Of a stretch of DNA of 27,494 nucleotides, positions 10,401 through 22,400 are shown piece after piece. The translations under genes were made by a program, and so were the position numbers. This DNA is from Brachionus koreanus. Its lineage: Eukaryota; Rotifera; Eurotatoria; Ploima; Brachionidae. Location of the stretch: assembly GCA_016987375.1 (NCBI GenBank), contig PJRA01000198.1:1614731-1642224 (forward strand). Direction: 5' to 3'. Below the pieces are notes generated by a model. The model did no database searches. It saw only the letters and a list, made by a program, of their open reading frames with translations, and was not told the DNA's origin. How positions within the stretch are numbered: the first letter of the stretch is position 1; every line of letters begins with the position of its first letter.

Positions 10401-13400
10401 AATCAACTTATTTTTTAGTAAAATCTAGTCAGTTGCATAGATTACGAAATTAAATGAAAGGTCATAGAACTTAATTGCTTAAATATCGGTTATTTTAACG
10501 ATACTTTTAAATTGAAACTAAAAAGTTTCTAACTAATTTTTTTCATTTTAGAAAAATTTTTGAAAAAAAAAAGCTAAATTGCTTTTAAAAATAATCACAA
10601 AGAATAAAAATAAATTACATAATTGAAAAAATTAATAAAACAAAACAAAAAAAAACGGTCCATGAAATAGATCTTAGGAAAGTTAGCTGAAATATTTTTG
10701 GCAAACAATGGAATATTAAAAAAAGAAGTCTTAAAAAATTAAAGAAAATCTAAGAAACAAATACCAAATTCGGCTTTAATAATTAATGTAATAAAATTGT
10801 TCAGAATTTTAATTTTTGAATTAATTCTTTTTTTTTTTTATTTTCCAAGCACCATACACAGTTTAGTTTGTTTTAATTTAGCTCCACTATGTAAATATAA
10901 ACTCGGATTATTTTTTTTTATTTCTCTCTTTTTTTTTTAAAGTTGCTTGTCGTTTTAAATAAACATATCTACAGTGAAAAAAAACACTTAAGACAAAAAC
11001 GTCAACCAAAGTTACATAAATTAAATGTTAGAAAAAATTATTTTAATTTTTTAGCTTTCACATCCGATGGTTGCTAACCTTATTTGCCTAGAGGCTGAGC
11101 CGACAGCATGCTTTAATCTCTAGAACTTAGCCCCTAAAAAAAATCGAATTCAAATTCAAATTTTGATTGCATCCTGGTCATAAATTTGCAAAATGGCAAA
11201 AATTGGCTTCTACTTATACATACCTGATAGAAGCCATTAATAAACCTGATTTTATCAAGCTATTTTTTTTAATTTAGCTAATCTTGACAAGTTTACTGCC
11301 ACTGTATTTTTATATTGCTAGGCATTTTAGTAGAAAAGAAAATAATCAATCTTTTAATTTCAAACCCCAGTGCTAACAGTGTTGATAATGAGCTTTTTGA
11401 ATGTAACATGATTTTTAAAGGACTCGATGAGTGTGGCGAACAGCAGCAACCCGATCAGTGGGTCTCAATTGGAGTTGATTATGGAAAAAAACGAGGCCAA
11501 GGCCCAGGAACTTACATTGTCGTGGATAGACAAATGGAACCAAACCAAAGACTTGAGCTCCTCTCAAACTAATGTACCTTCCTTGTTCTAATTTCTATTT
11601 CCGGCTTTTTTTTCTAAAAAAAATAAATAAACTTTATCTATGAATTAAAAAAATGAATAAATTTTTTTTTAAATATCTATTGAGTAAATTTAAAAGCCGG
11701 AAATTTGGAAAATATTTGAATAGATGAAAAAAAAAAATTTTTTTTTTTTGCAATCAATAGTCTTTTCTGAACAGCCCGTCGGTGCGAAGTCAAAAATTTT
11801 CCTCTGGTCTACTACTACAGCCTGATCTGCCTTTTATTGTGTTGATCAATGACGATCGTTTGTCTGCGGGCATAATGATTTTTTACATAAAAGATGGTGA
11901 TACTATTCTAGGCAAAGATGACAATTGTTCAGACATATGTAAATTGTCTCTATTCAAAATAAGAAGAAAAATTAATTCTTTTTTCTAAAGCATTAAATGA
12001 CAAAAATTTATCAGACACTCACTGCATATTCTCAAATTGTGATGGCATTGTCACACTAACGCCAGTCGACAAGTCGACTTGCATTGTGAACGGAATCGAT
12101 ATTAGAACTAAATTCAAGCTCACTCAAGGCAAGATATTTTCGCTTTAGTGTGTAAATTTATGCTAAATTAATTTTCTCTTAGGCGATGTAATACAAGTAG
12201 GAAAATATACATTTAGATTTAATCACCCGGAAGAGTCGGCTAAGCTAGCACAAAGCGATAAAGTAATTCTTAGAATTTTATTGTTTTTTTTTTTGTTTTT
12301 TTTGCTCAGTTATTTTTTTCTAAAGGAAATGGACTTGAAAATTTTGAAGAGTCAATCGTTGCCAAGCTTGGAACGGTCAAGTTTGTCACACGAAGGTTTG
12401 CTTATGGCCAAGTGTTCCAAAATAAACAATGTAAGATGTTGGCTAATTTGTTATGACAATATTTTTAAAATTAATTTGCTTCTAGTCGACTAAAATGGAA
12501 GAATTTAGATCAATTTCACGTTCGAGTAGTTTCATATCGTCAAAATTAGCAGACTATTCAATTCGATTAGAGCCTCGTATTAAAACAAAGTACTTTAACT
12601 AAACTAATTTATTGATATTTGCTCAAGTTTTTAATTAATTTTTATTTTAGTTTCATCAATGAAATAAGGTAAAATTTATTTAAAAAATAAAAATCTAGCC
12701 TAGTTTTAATTAAGGCTTTTTTTGACCATTTTTTTTAATTATTGCTTTAGTGTTATTAGCTGTTTTATAGACTAAATAGTGCCAGGCTCAATGGCCTTTT
12801 AATCTATATAAATATTTTTTATTTGATTCTTTTTAATTTAAATTAAAAATTAAGAGTAATTTTCTAATTTTTTTATTTCGAAAGAGAGAGACAGAGCCTT
12901 ATTCAAGCATTTTATAGAAAAATAAAAAAAAATAGTGTTATGACTAGCTATATGTTGCTTGGATCAAATTTCGATCTTGTATTAGAACTAGTATCGAAAA
13001 TCTTTGCTCTCCATTAAAAGGACTTTAATTCTAGTGTGGGCCAACAATTTTTTTCTTTCAATTTTTTTTCGAAATTTTAACTTTTTTGCTTTTGGTCAAC
13101 TATTTCGCACTCAGCGTTTTCCATTTCTTTTAACCAAAATTTTCTACTAAACATAGCTACTAATTTTAAAACAAAAAATAGTTAAAAAAGAGAAATAATT
13201 TTGTTCATGATTGATTAGACATTAGCTTAAATGGTCTAATCAACTAAATAAATCGTTTAAGATCGATCTAAAGACTTCAGTTAAGAATTGGAAAATTTAT
13301 AGCAAAGTTTCTAATAAGTGTGAAATTACGAGAAAAATTTGTCATTTTTTTAAGATATGTGACAATTATTTAAACGAGTCTATCAAAGATTTTTTATTTA

Positions 13401-16400
13401 TTTCTTGATTTAATATATGAATGTTCCAAAAAAAACAAGACATGTTTGAAACAAAACTTTAATTACTGCTAGAAATATTACCTAATAGATAGTTGAATTT
13501 TAAAGACTATTTTTTTGCAGCTAAATTTCTGATTGTATCACTAAAAATTTTTTTATTTTTCATTTGCATAATGCATAAAGAACAAAAGCTTATATTTTTC
13601 AAAATTTATTTAAAACAAGCTGTTCAAGACTAAAGAAATTTTTTTTCCTGTTTTGTAAAATTTAGTACAATTAGAAAGAATAAAATGCTTAAAATTCTTT
13701 TTAATTTTTATTTTAAAGATCAAAAGCAAAAGCTGTGAATGCAACATGATGTAGCATTCTTAGTTGCACAAACCATTCTGGTAAAACTGTGCAAATTTAA
13801 GTTAAAAAAAATTGAACAAATTTTTAAACCTAGATTAAAATATGAACAGATATTGGGAAAGAGCTGAAATTTCACACACTTCTCATAGACACACCTAGTA
13901 CCTTTTGTCCTCGACTTTAAATGCCTTTTTTTATATAAAGTACTTTATTCCCTCATCCTATTAAGCTGCACCACAAATTAAGACAAGCACCAAAGTACAT
14001 CTCGTCTATGCTTTAATATTGTTAACTTTAAGCACATGCTCTAATAGCGTAATCACGCATTTAGGTCCACATAAATCAATAAACTACAAAAAAAATTTAT
14101 TTTATTTTTTATTTTCTTTTCAACGTAGCAGGAAATAAACTTCAAGTTAAAATATATTTATTATTTAATTAAAAAAAAAATTTTTAGAAAATAATATAGA
14201 GATTTACTAGCTAAATTCTGGAGGTATATGGCTAAATTTAGAATTATTAAATTATGTTTTATTGAATTTTTTTTTTGATTTTGAATATATGTTAAATCTA
14301 AAATTTTTTGTTAATCCTTAATATTAGATAAAATAATAATATATAACATATAAAATTGAGACATTAATTAAACTTAGTGATATAATCAGAAATTTTTAGA
14401 AATTATAAACGCCAATTAATTTAATATGTCCAATTAATCACTAAATAAAAAATTATGTCTAACAGATCTAATTTTTAATATTAAAAAATCAGAACTGAAT
14501 TAACTTCAAAAAAAAGTTTTGACCTTTGAACATGCTGAGAGAGAAGTTCTGTCAAAAAATCTACAAAAATTATCTTCAGAATAGATTAATCACACCAAAA
14601 AAAAAATGAAAAAAAATTTTAAAATTAGAAATTTTTTTTTATTAAACTCAAAAGGTTATTGTTTGTGTAGTTTTAGGTTTTTATGAATGAAACGCCCGTG
14701 AGACAAAATCCTGACAAAATCTTTTTTTTTATATCGACAAACTTTAACGAGCTAATTTACAAGCACACACATTAATTACAGTTAATGTTTTTCCAATAAA
14801 GTTAGTAATCAAGATCGTTAATAAAATAATCAACTTGATCTAGGAATTTTATTGAGAGAAAAAGTGGCTTCATGACGTTAGGCTAATGCACATTTGTTTG
14901 GAATCTATTTTAATAAATTAGATTATACTTCTATGGGCTTCTATTTAGATGTTTTACATTTGTTTATGATTCAAATGAACAAACCATACAAATATTATTA
15001 ATAATTAATCAATATAAATAATAAATATTTTATTTTCTAAAGAACAAAAATTTTTTATTTTTTTCAAATAAATCAAGTTTTAAAATTAAAAAAAAAACGG
15101 AAAAAAATATTTTTCATCTATTCAATTAGTTTATTTGAACTAAAATTTTGATTGTTTCTAAAGGAATGATATGAGACAAGTGACTAAAATGGAGCAAGAA
15201 TGGTGCAGTGAAGAAATTTCAGAATACAGCAATTTTGATCTCTTGAGTCAACGATTTCAACAAGAACAGATAAAATGTTAGTACACATCTCTTTTGATTT
15301 AAATTCCTACAAATTAAAGCCATCACTGACATTTTATTAATTATCTAGGCTTTAATATATACATAAATATAGATCATATAAAGTTCATGTCACGTCAAAT
15401 TTAAGCTTTACCTAATGCAACCAATGCGTATTACCAAATTTTCTATTGACACAAACAAAAGAGAGAAAAATTTTGTAAAAATTTTATTTTTAGGCAAAAA
15501 AGAGTATGATTCAAAAGTGAATGAATGGAATGAACGAATAAGCCAAATTGGATCGAATAGCTGCTGTTTTGACTTGAATGAACTGACTAGCACCAACTGT
15601 GTAGACTACATAAACAAATTTAGAACGAGCTCACTAATCGGTCAGCAAAAGCACCGGCTCATATTGGAGTTGAGATTTTTCCTCGATTTGAAGCAATTGC
15701 GGCTGACATTTGGCGAACAAATGAGTCGAGCCCAATCTACTGTGGACAAAGAAGAACCAGTGAATAAAAAAACATCTATGGAACTACTGGGGCTTCGCAC
15801 AGATGCCGAGACCGAGCTGAACAATTCGAACATAAGCTCTATATCATGTCCGGCTCTTTGCGAATCAAAGTGCCCAAATTGCACTCAAATGGCCTTCAAG
15901 CGCTCAAAATCGGCTAACGATCTGAACGAAGCCTTGGCCCGAACGGCAACTATGCTCCTCTGTTTGAAATCAACTCAAAACAACATGATACATCAGAATT
16001 TAGAGCTCATTCTAAGAAAAAAAAAAAAAGTCATTATTTACAATCGTGGTCGAGCTCGAAAGAAGTATATATATATTTTTTTTTTTTATTCTATTAAATA
16101 GAAAAATTAGCTTTGAATAAAGAGTCCTCAATTAACAATACCCGTAAATATCCTATTATTTTCAATAAACTTGAGATTTAAGAATGTCCTAGATTTTTTC
16201 TAAATTCAAAATATAGAGGTTCAATTTAATTTTTTTTTTATTTTTTATTTCTTTTTGACTTAAGCGTAATTATTTGGCTGAGTCTGTCAAACAACTATTT
16301 TTTAGTTCCACAAAAATTAAACATTTTTTTATCAAAATAATATTTGATTTAAATTATCGCTAGGAAAAAAAAAAAATTGTTTGCTAGATAAACATTTTGG

Positions 16401-19400
16401 GTTTTATTTGATATAAATAGGTCGAGCGGAATAAACCGCTGCAAGTTTTGTTCGAATTAGCCTGAGGACAAGTCCTAGGGGAAGTTGTGCAATTAGAAAA
16501 AAATTATTTAGTTTTTTAAAGAATAAAAAATTTATTTTTTTTCTAATTTATTAAATAAAATTTTATAATTAAAATAGCGTAAGATCAGTTCTGAAGAAGC
16601 CGATGAAGAAAAGCAAGCCAAGCAGCCGAAAGCTGACAGTGCGCAGCCTGGACAGTTGTGTCATTGGAGACAAGCGGACTACAGACACGGAGAGTCTAAG
16701 CTGCAGCAGCAGAGCTCAGAGCGTTGAATCATCACACACTTCAAACAAAAGTATTTATGAAAATATTTACTCTAGTTTTAGCTAATTGCTTCCTGCGAGG
16801 TTAATGGCAGATTAACTCTATTTATCGATTAGAAACTTGGCTTTTTCGGGAAACCTTGGTTACGTGCACAACTAAATGCCACTCGAAAATTTAAGACCAC
16901 ACACTCACACACATACATTTGGCTATTATTTAATGACATTTTATAGTCGTGATCAAAGCAGTTGTTTGAGAACAGTCACTGACCCAATATTCTAATTGGG
17001 ACATGTTTGCTAAGAAAAGCTACACTTTGTTGCCCTAGGGCTTATTTGTATAATTAAAATTTAAATATTCAATTCATAGATGCTCTCTCTTTCTCTTGAC
17101 GATTAAATAGTGATTAAATTTTTTCAATTAGGAGAAAAATGATTTAAATTTCAAATTTTTTTACTCTTTTTTTTAATAATTCAAAAGCTGATCTATGAGT
17201 GTTTGAGTGTGTGTGTGTAAGAGAGACCGTTCCAAAAAAATACCTTTTTGGTATTATCGAAAGATTTGGGATTTGGTTTTATCAAATGCAAAGACGCCTT
17301 GATATTCAAAAAAAGATTAGTATCTAATGCATATGGTGGATTTTTTTCTTATTGTTTCGTCAAATATCACTTAGCTCAAGGCTTTTAGAAATATTGAATA
17401 TATTTTGCTTGTTTAATTCTTAAATAGTAAAATTTTAAATTAGAAGAAAAAAAAATTTTTTTTATATTTGGTCTCCAAGACTCATTTGATGATGAACAAA
17501 CTATTTATTAAGAAAAAAAATTCAATTAATTTAATTAAAGAGTTAATATTAAAAATAGAAACGCCCCTCAATTTTTTTTTTTTTGCTTTAATAAATTAAT
17601 TTGAGACTACTTTGATGTTTTTAAAACATATCAATTATTTATTAGATATTAAGTTATTTGATAATCATCATTTGACCTAAATCCAAATCAGATTATATCT
17701 ATATATGTATCTTGTATTAGTGATTTTCTTTTCCTCTTATGTGCAGTGAATTTTTTTGCTTAAACAAATTTAGTACGCCCTTTATTTTCTATGTTTATCT
17801 GTGTTGTTTCACAAGTGTTTCTAATTAGTGTTAACAAGCTTGATTGAAATATACGAACAAATTAGAATCTTAGCCCTTTAGAAGGAGAAACAATGCAAAA
17901 GGGCCTTTTTTCCTATCGCCACAATGCTGAGCTCAATGAATCGTCTTATTTATTCACAGTACATTTAATTGAAATGTTTTTTTTTTCAGAGAAGATGCAT
18001 CTTGATTTTGCTTTTAATTAATGTAATTTTATTCAATGATGTTTTAGTTTAAATATTAATTAGAAGGGTAAAAATTGAATGTGTTCAAAATTCAATTCAA
18101 TGGAAAATATTGTTGAAATTTTTTTCAAAGAAGCAAGATTAGATGGGTTAGAAACACGAAATTTTGTGCTGATTTATTTTATTTTATTTTTTAATTTACT
18201 GAGCTTATTAGTACAAAATATTGTTATGCAATAGTTTAATTTATTTTATTTTTTCTTATATTCCTAGTTAACCAGGTAACATAGGAAGAAGAGAATTTAT
18301 TTAAATCTGAGAAATTGACTTGAAAAAAATTTTATTAGTAAAATAATTTCTGTTTGTGTGTGTTCTAGTGTGGTTATCTTGATAAAAAAAAATCAAATTA
18401 ATAACTATCTTCATTAATGGAATTGTAATTGTTTTCCGATTTATTTGATTAAAACTGGATGCTCCAATTCTAATTTAGCTAAAATTGATAATTAATTTGA
18501 AAAAAAAATTAGACGTTTATCATTTATTTTTAGATTACAAATCAGCCAAGCATTCAGTCAACAACTGCTGTCATAGAACTAAAAACTGCATAGATTTGGA
18601 CGGACACCAACACAAACAATTGTTTCCATTCTATTTCAGCTATAATCTCAAAGGTAACAAGCATTGATTTATTTAGAACACCTGTTGGCCATTTAGTAGT
18701 TCAGAAATAAAAAAATATAAACAAGAAATTTTAAGATTTATTTTTGAATTTTTTTTTGTTTTAGATAGTGATGATGACTGCTTGAATAAAAAGACTAAAA
18801 ATTTGTTCAAATCATCAATGAATCGAATAGATAACACTCACGCGACATTTTTGAACTGTCTACGCGACTGGAACGACCCGTTTTTGCATGGCCATAAGCC
18901 CGTAAAGCCCTACGGGTGTCAACGATGTGAGGCATGCGCGTGCCGCTCGGTCCACTCATCTACAAACTCGCTCAGTCAGCCAGAATCCGGACGTAACCTG
19001 GCACATTCCAAACTGAATAAGAAACTAGCCCAACAGCAGTTTTTGACCGGCTTTCAGCCCATTATTCGATGCAGGTCTAGTGCCAATGTGCCCAAAGCCA
19101 TAAACCAGTGTATCAAGTCTAGAACAGCAAATTCAAAGTCAATTTTTTCTCGCAACAAATTCAACAATTCTAAAGTATCTAGTAATTCGATTGACAGTGA
19201 CAAGGAGAGTTCAGGCAATGTCAGCAAAGATGAAGAATTCAAAATTTTATTTCAATCGTCACCGGACGTTAGTCTCTTATCAAAAGGTACTATTTATTAT
19301 TAATAAATTTTTTTCTTTTTTCATTTATTCAAAATACATATAATTCAATTAAAAATTTAAACAATCTTAATTTAAAAAATGCTCAAAAATTAATTCGTTC

Positions 19401-22400
19401 TATTCAATTGTTCTAGGAGTAGAAATTAGATTTTTTTAATTGTTGACTCTCTAGGCTCTATTTGTCAGAATCAAAAGACACAATTAATTCTAATTTTTTT
19501 ATTGTTGCGTTGAAAATAAAATTGCCTTAATCTAAGCCAACTTTTATCAATGCAAATTTAATAATTTAGAGGTACTTGAGATAATTTTCTATCCAAATAT
19601 TAGATTAAAATGTTTACTATCTTAACAAATTATATTTTTAGTACAAAAATTCTTTTGAACATTATTCAAATGAGTCTAATGTAGCGTAAAATTCAAGCAA
19701 AAATCAAGTGCAAAAAATATTTATACTTGAGCTATTTCATTTAAGTCTAGGTATTTTAATTACACATTATTAATAGCCGACTGGGCTTAAAAGGAATAGA
19801 GTTTAAGCCAAAAGTCCTAGTCAATCGCTATTTAATATTTATCTTTTTCATTTTTACTTTTCAATTTTTTTAAGACTTTAATCCTGAAGATTTTCATTTT
19901 ACTGCAAATGAAAACTTAACATTTTTTTTCTATAATCCTTCTATTTTTGTTCAAGTTCTTTAATCATTTGGATTTTGATTTAATAGTGAATTATAACTAT
20001 TACCTGTGTTTATTTTATGCTGAAAAAAAACTATGACACTGAATTTTTAAAAATTTATAAAAAATTATAATCAAATTAAAGTCTTTTTTACAATTATTAA
20101 TTTAACTAGATTAGTTTATACCTAAAATAAAAGATTTAGTAGAAAGATATATTAAAATAAGACACAATTATATATAAAAATCTATCTTAAGCAGATCATT
20201 TAATAAATAAAAAAATTATAGTAGGTTAGACTTAATTCCATATTTAATTTTATTTGGGAAACAATAAATTTCACTGAATCAACTAGACCACGATTTTCCT
20301 CAATAAATAAATGATCAATTATTGTTAGAGAAGTCTTCGAGCTATAGTCCAAAACATCAATATGAGTCTTTTTCTCCACATTATTAAGTTGTTTGCAAAA
20401 GCAGGTATTTTTCTGATCAAACTTTTCATAATTTCCGCAAAGGAAGGTCAAGATATTCCAGCACACTGAGCTGTTCTTTATTTGCTTTAAAAAGAATAAC
20501 ATGTGTTTTGTGTATAGTTGTTCAATCATCTCTAACTGTAATGCTTCTAACAAAGGTCTGATTCTGGAAAATTTCTTGATTCCTACAGCTCTTTTAATTA
20601 ATAAATTTGAACAAAAAAATAAAAATAAAACTACAACAATATTTAATTGTTTTGTTTTTGATCCGGTTTTCCAGTGTTGTTTACCTTTTCCCCTTGTTTT
20701 TTACTTAGAATTAGGTTCAAAAGTTTGATCTTGAGATATGTTATTAAAGATTTCTTTGATTAGACACATTTTTTTTAAAAACAGTTTCAATTAGAGGATA
20801 GTTTACATTGATCTATATGTAATAGTAAATTTTGAGATAATGTAAATTTATAGAATTATGTTTGTAAGAGTAAAATTGTAAAAAAATATAAAAAATAATA
20901 GATTTTAAAAATTGGTCAAGTAATTTTACCAATTAATTTACTAATGTGAGCGGAATTTTTTATTTCATCTCGTTAATAATTACTTGGTAATTTATACTTA
21001 AATTTTGAGAACAATTTTGATTAAATTTAGCTTAAAAATTTTAAAAAACTAAAAAGTATTTTGGTCACTTTTTTATTGATAGTAAATTGCTATTTTTATG
21101 CTATTTATTCAAATCATTTTGCTAAAATTCACAGCTTAATTTAAAATTCAGCTCTAATCTAACCAAACATTCTCTCAAAACAAGTTTTGTTAGGCTGAAA
21201 GGAGGGACTAAGTCTTCATTCCAACCAGCCAAGGCTCTGCCTAAATTATATTTTAAAAAATAAATAAATAAATATTGATAGTAAATGAGCTCTCAATTTC
21301 AGGAGGGCAAGAAATAGTTAAATGTAACTGTAGATCTCATTGTTCAACGAATCGAAATTCGCATCTTAACTTTGTCTTTTATTTAATTTACTGGAAAAAT
21401 TCTAGCAAAATTACGAGAAGAAACTATTTAATAAAATAAATTTGAGGGTTTTACCCACAGAACTAACGCGAATGGCTTTGTGCCTTCTTTTTAGTTCTCA
21501 TTCAATAAAAAAAAATGTAAAAGAAAAGAGATTGTTAAAAAAACAGTAGAAAAAAACATTCTAATTTTTAAAAATAAAAGTTAAATATAAAAAAAAAATT
21601 AGAAAAACGATAAATTTATAAAAAAAAAAGATGTTTTCTTTAAGTTTATAAAATTTTTAAGAAAAAAATTTGTAGATCAATTCATTAGTTTATACGATCA
21701 TTTTTATTAAATCAGATGATCGTTTAAATAATTATGGAAATGGACCTAAGAATATTTTAAATAATTTTCATTTTAAAAGAAAAAAGATTTCAATTATTTA
21801 TTATGAATTCGAATGATATATCATAAAAATAAATCTCTTGAGTTGATTCAAATTCTATGTGGATTTTAGTTTTAGGTTGGAATTTTTTTAGCAGCAAAAT
21901 TTGCATATGCATTTTAGACTTAAATCTTCAAATTACTAGATAATTTGTTTGTTGCCCCACTAGTTTAGTTTGATTGAAAATTTTTAGCTACTATGATGAC
22001 CTATGGGACTTTTGGAATTTGATCAAAATTATTCTATTCTATAATTTTTAATAAAAATTCTAATTTTTTTTTGAAGTAAAATTTTCAAATTAAATTTGTG
22101 ATAAATATAATTGATCAATTGGGATTGCATGACATAAATTTGAATTCTTTTTAGATAAAAAAAATTACTCTCATTCAGATGGGCTAAAAATTAATGTGAT
22201 TTTTAAATTTTAGCTTTGAAAATTTCTTTTATAAAAGAGGGCCGCTTTGTGCGGTTAAAAAATTTTGATGTGGAATTAGAAAAGAAGATTATTTGAATGT
22301 CAAAATTTTTGTGTTTTAACATAATCTTTATATGAATAGCATGATATCGAATGATTAATAAGGTCAATATTTAACGCGGAAATTAATTTCGTTTGCATAT

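Noticed and set aside
11056..11124. Exon-like stretch after TTTTTTAG ([20 protein letters not shown])
   Set aside because: No donor site before its stop and no phase link to neighbours; too short to call.
15642..15884. - strand ORF of 80 codons
   Set aside because: Antisense shadow of the large kinesin tail exon.
16422..16470. tRNA-like patch with GTTCGAATT and a GCGG...CCGC hairpin
   Set aside because: The bases flanking the supposed T-loop do not pair and no acceptor stem or anticodon arm could be drawn.
17032..17042. GCCCTAGGGC palindrome resembling two abutting MITE ends
   Set aside because: Only about 7 bases match the MITE terminus (TTGCCCT) and the flanks do not continue the inverted repeat.
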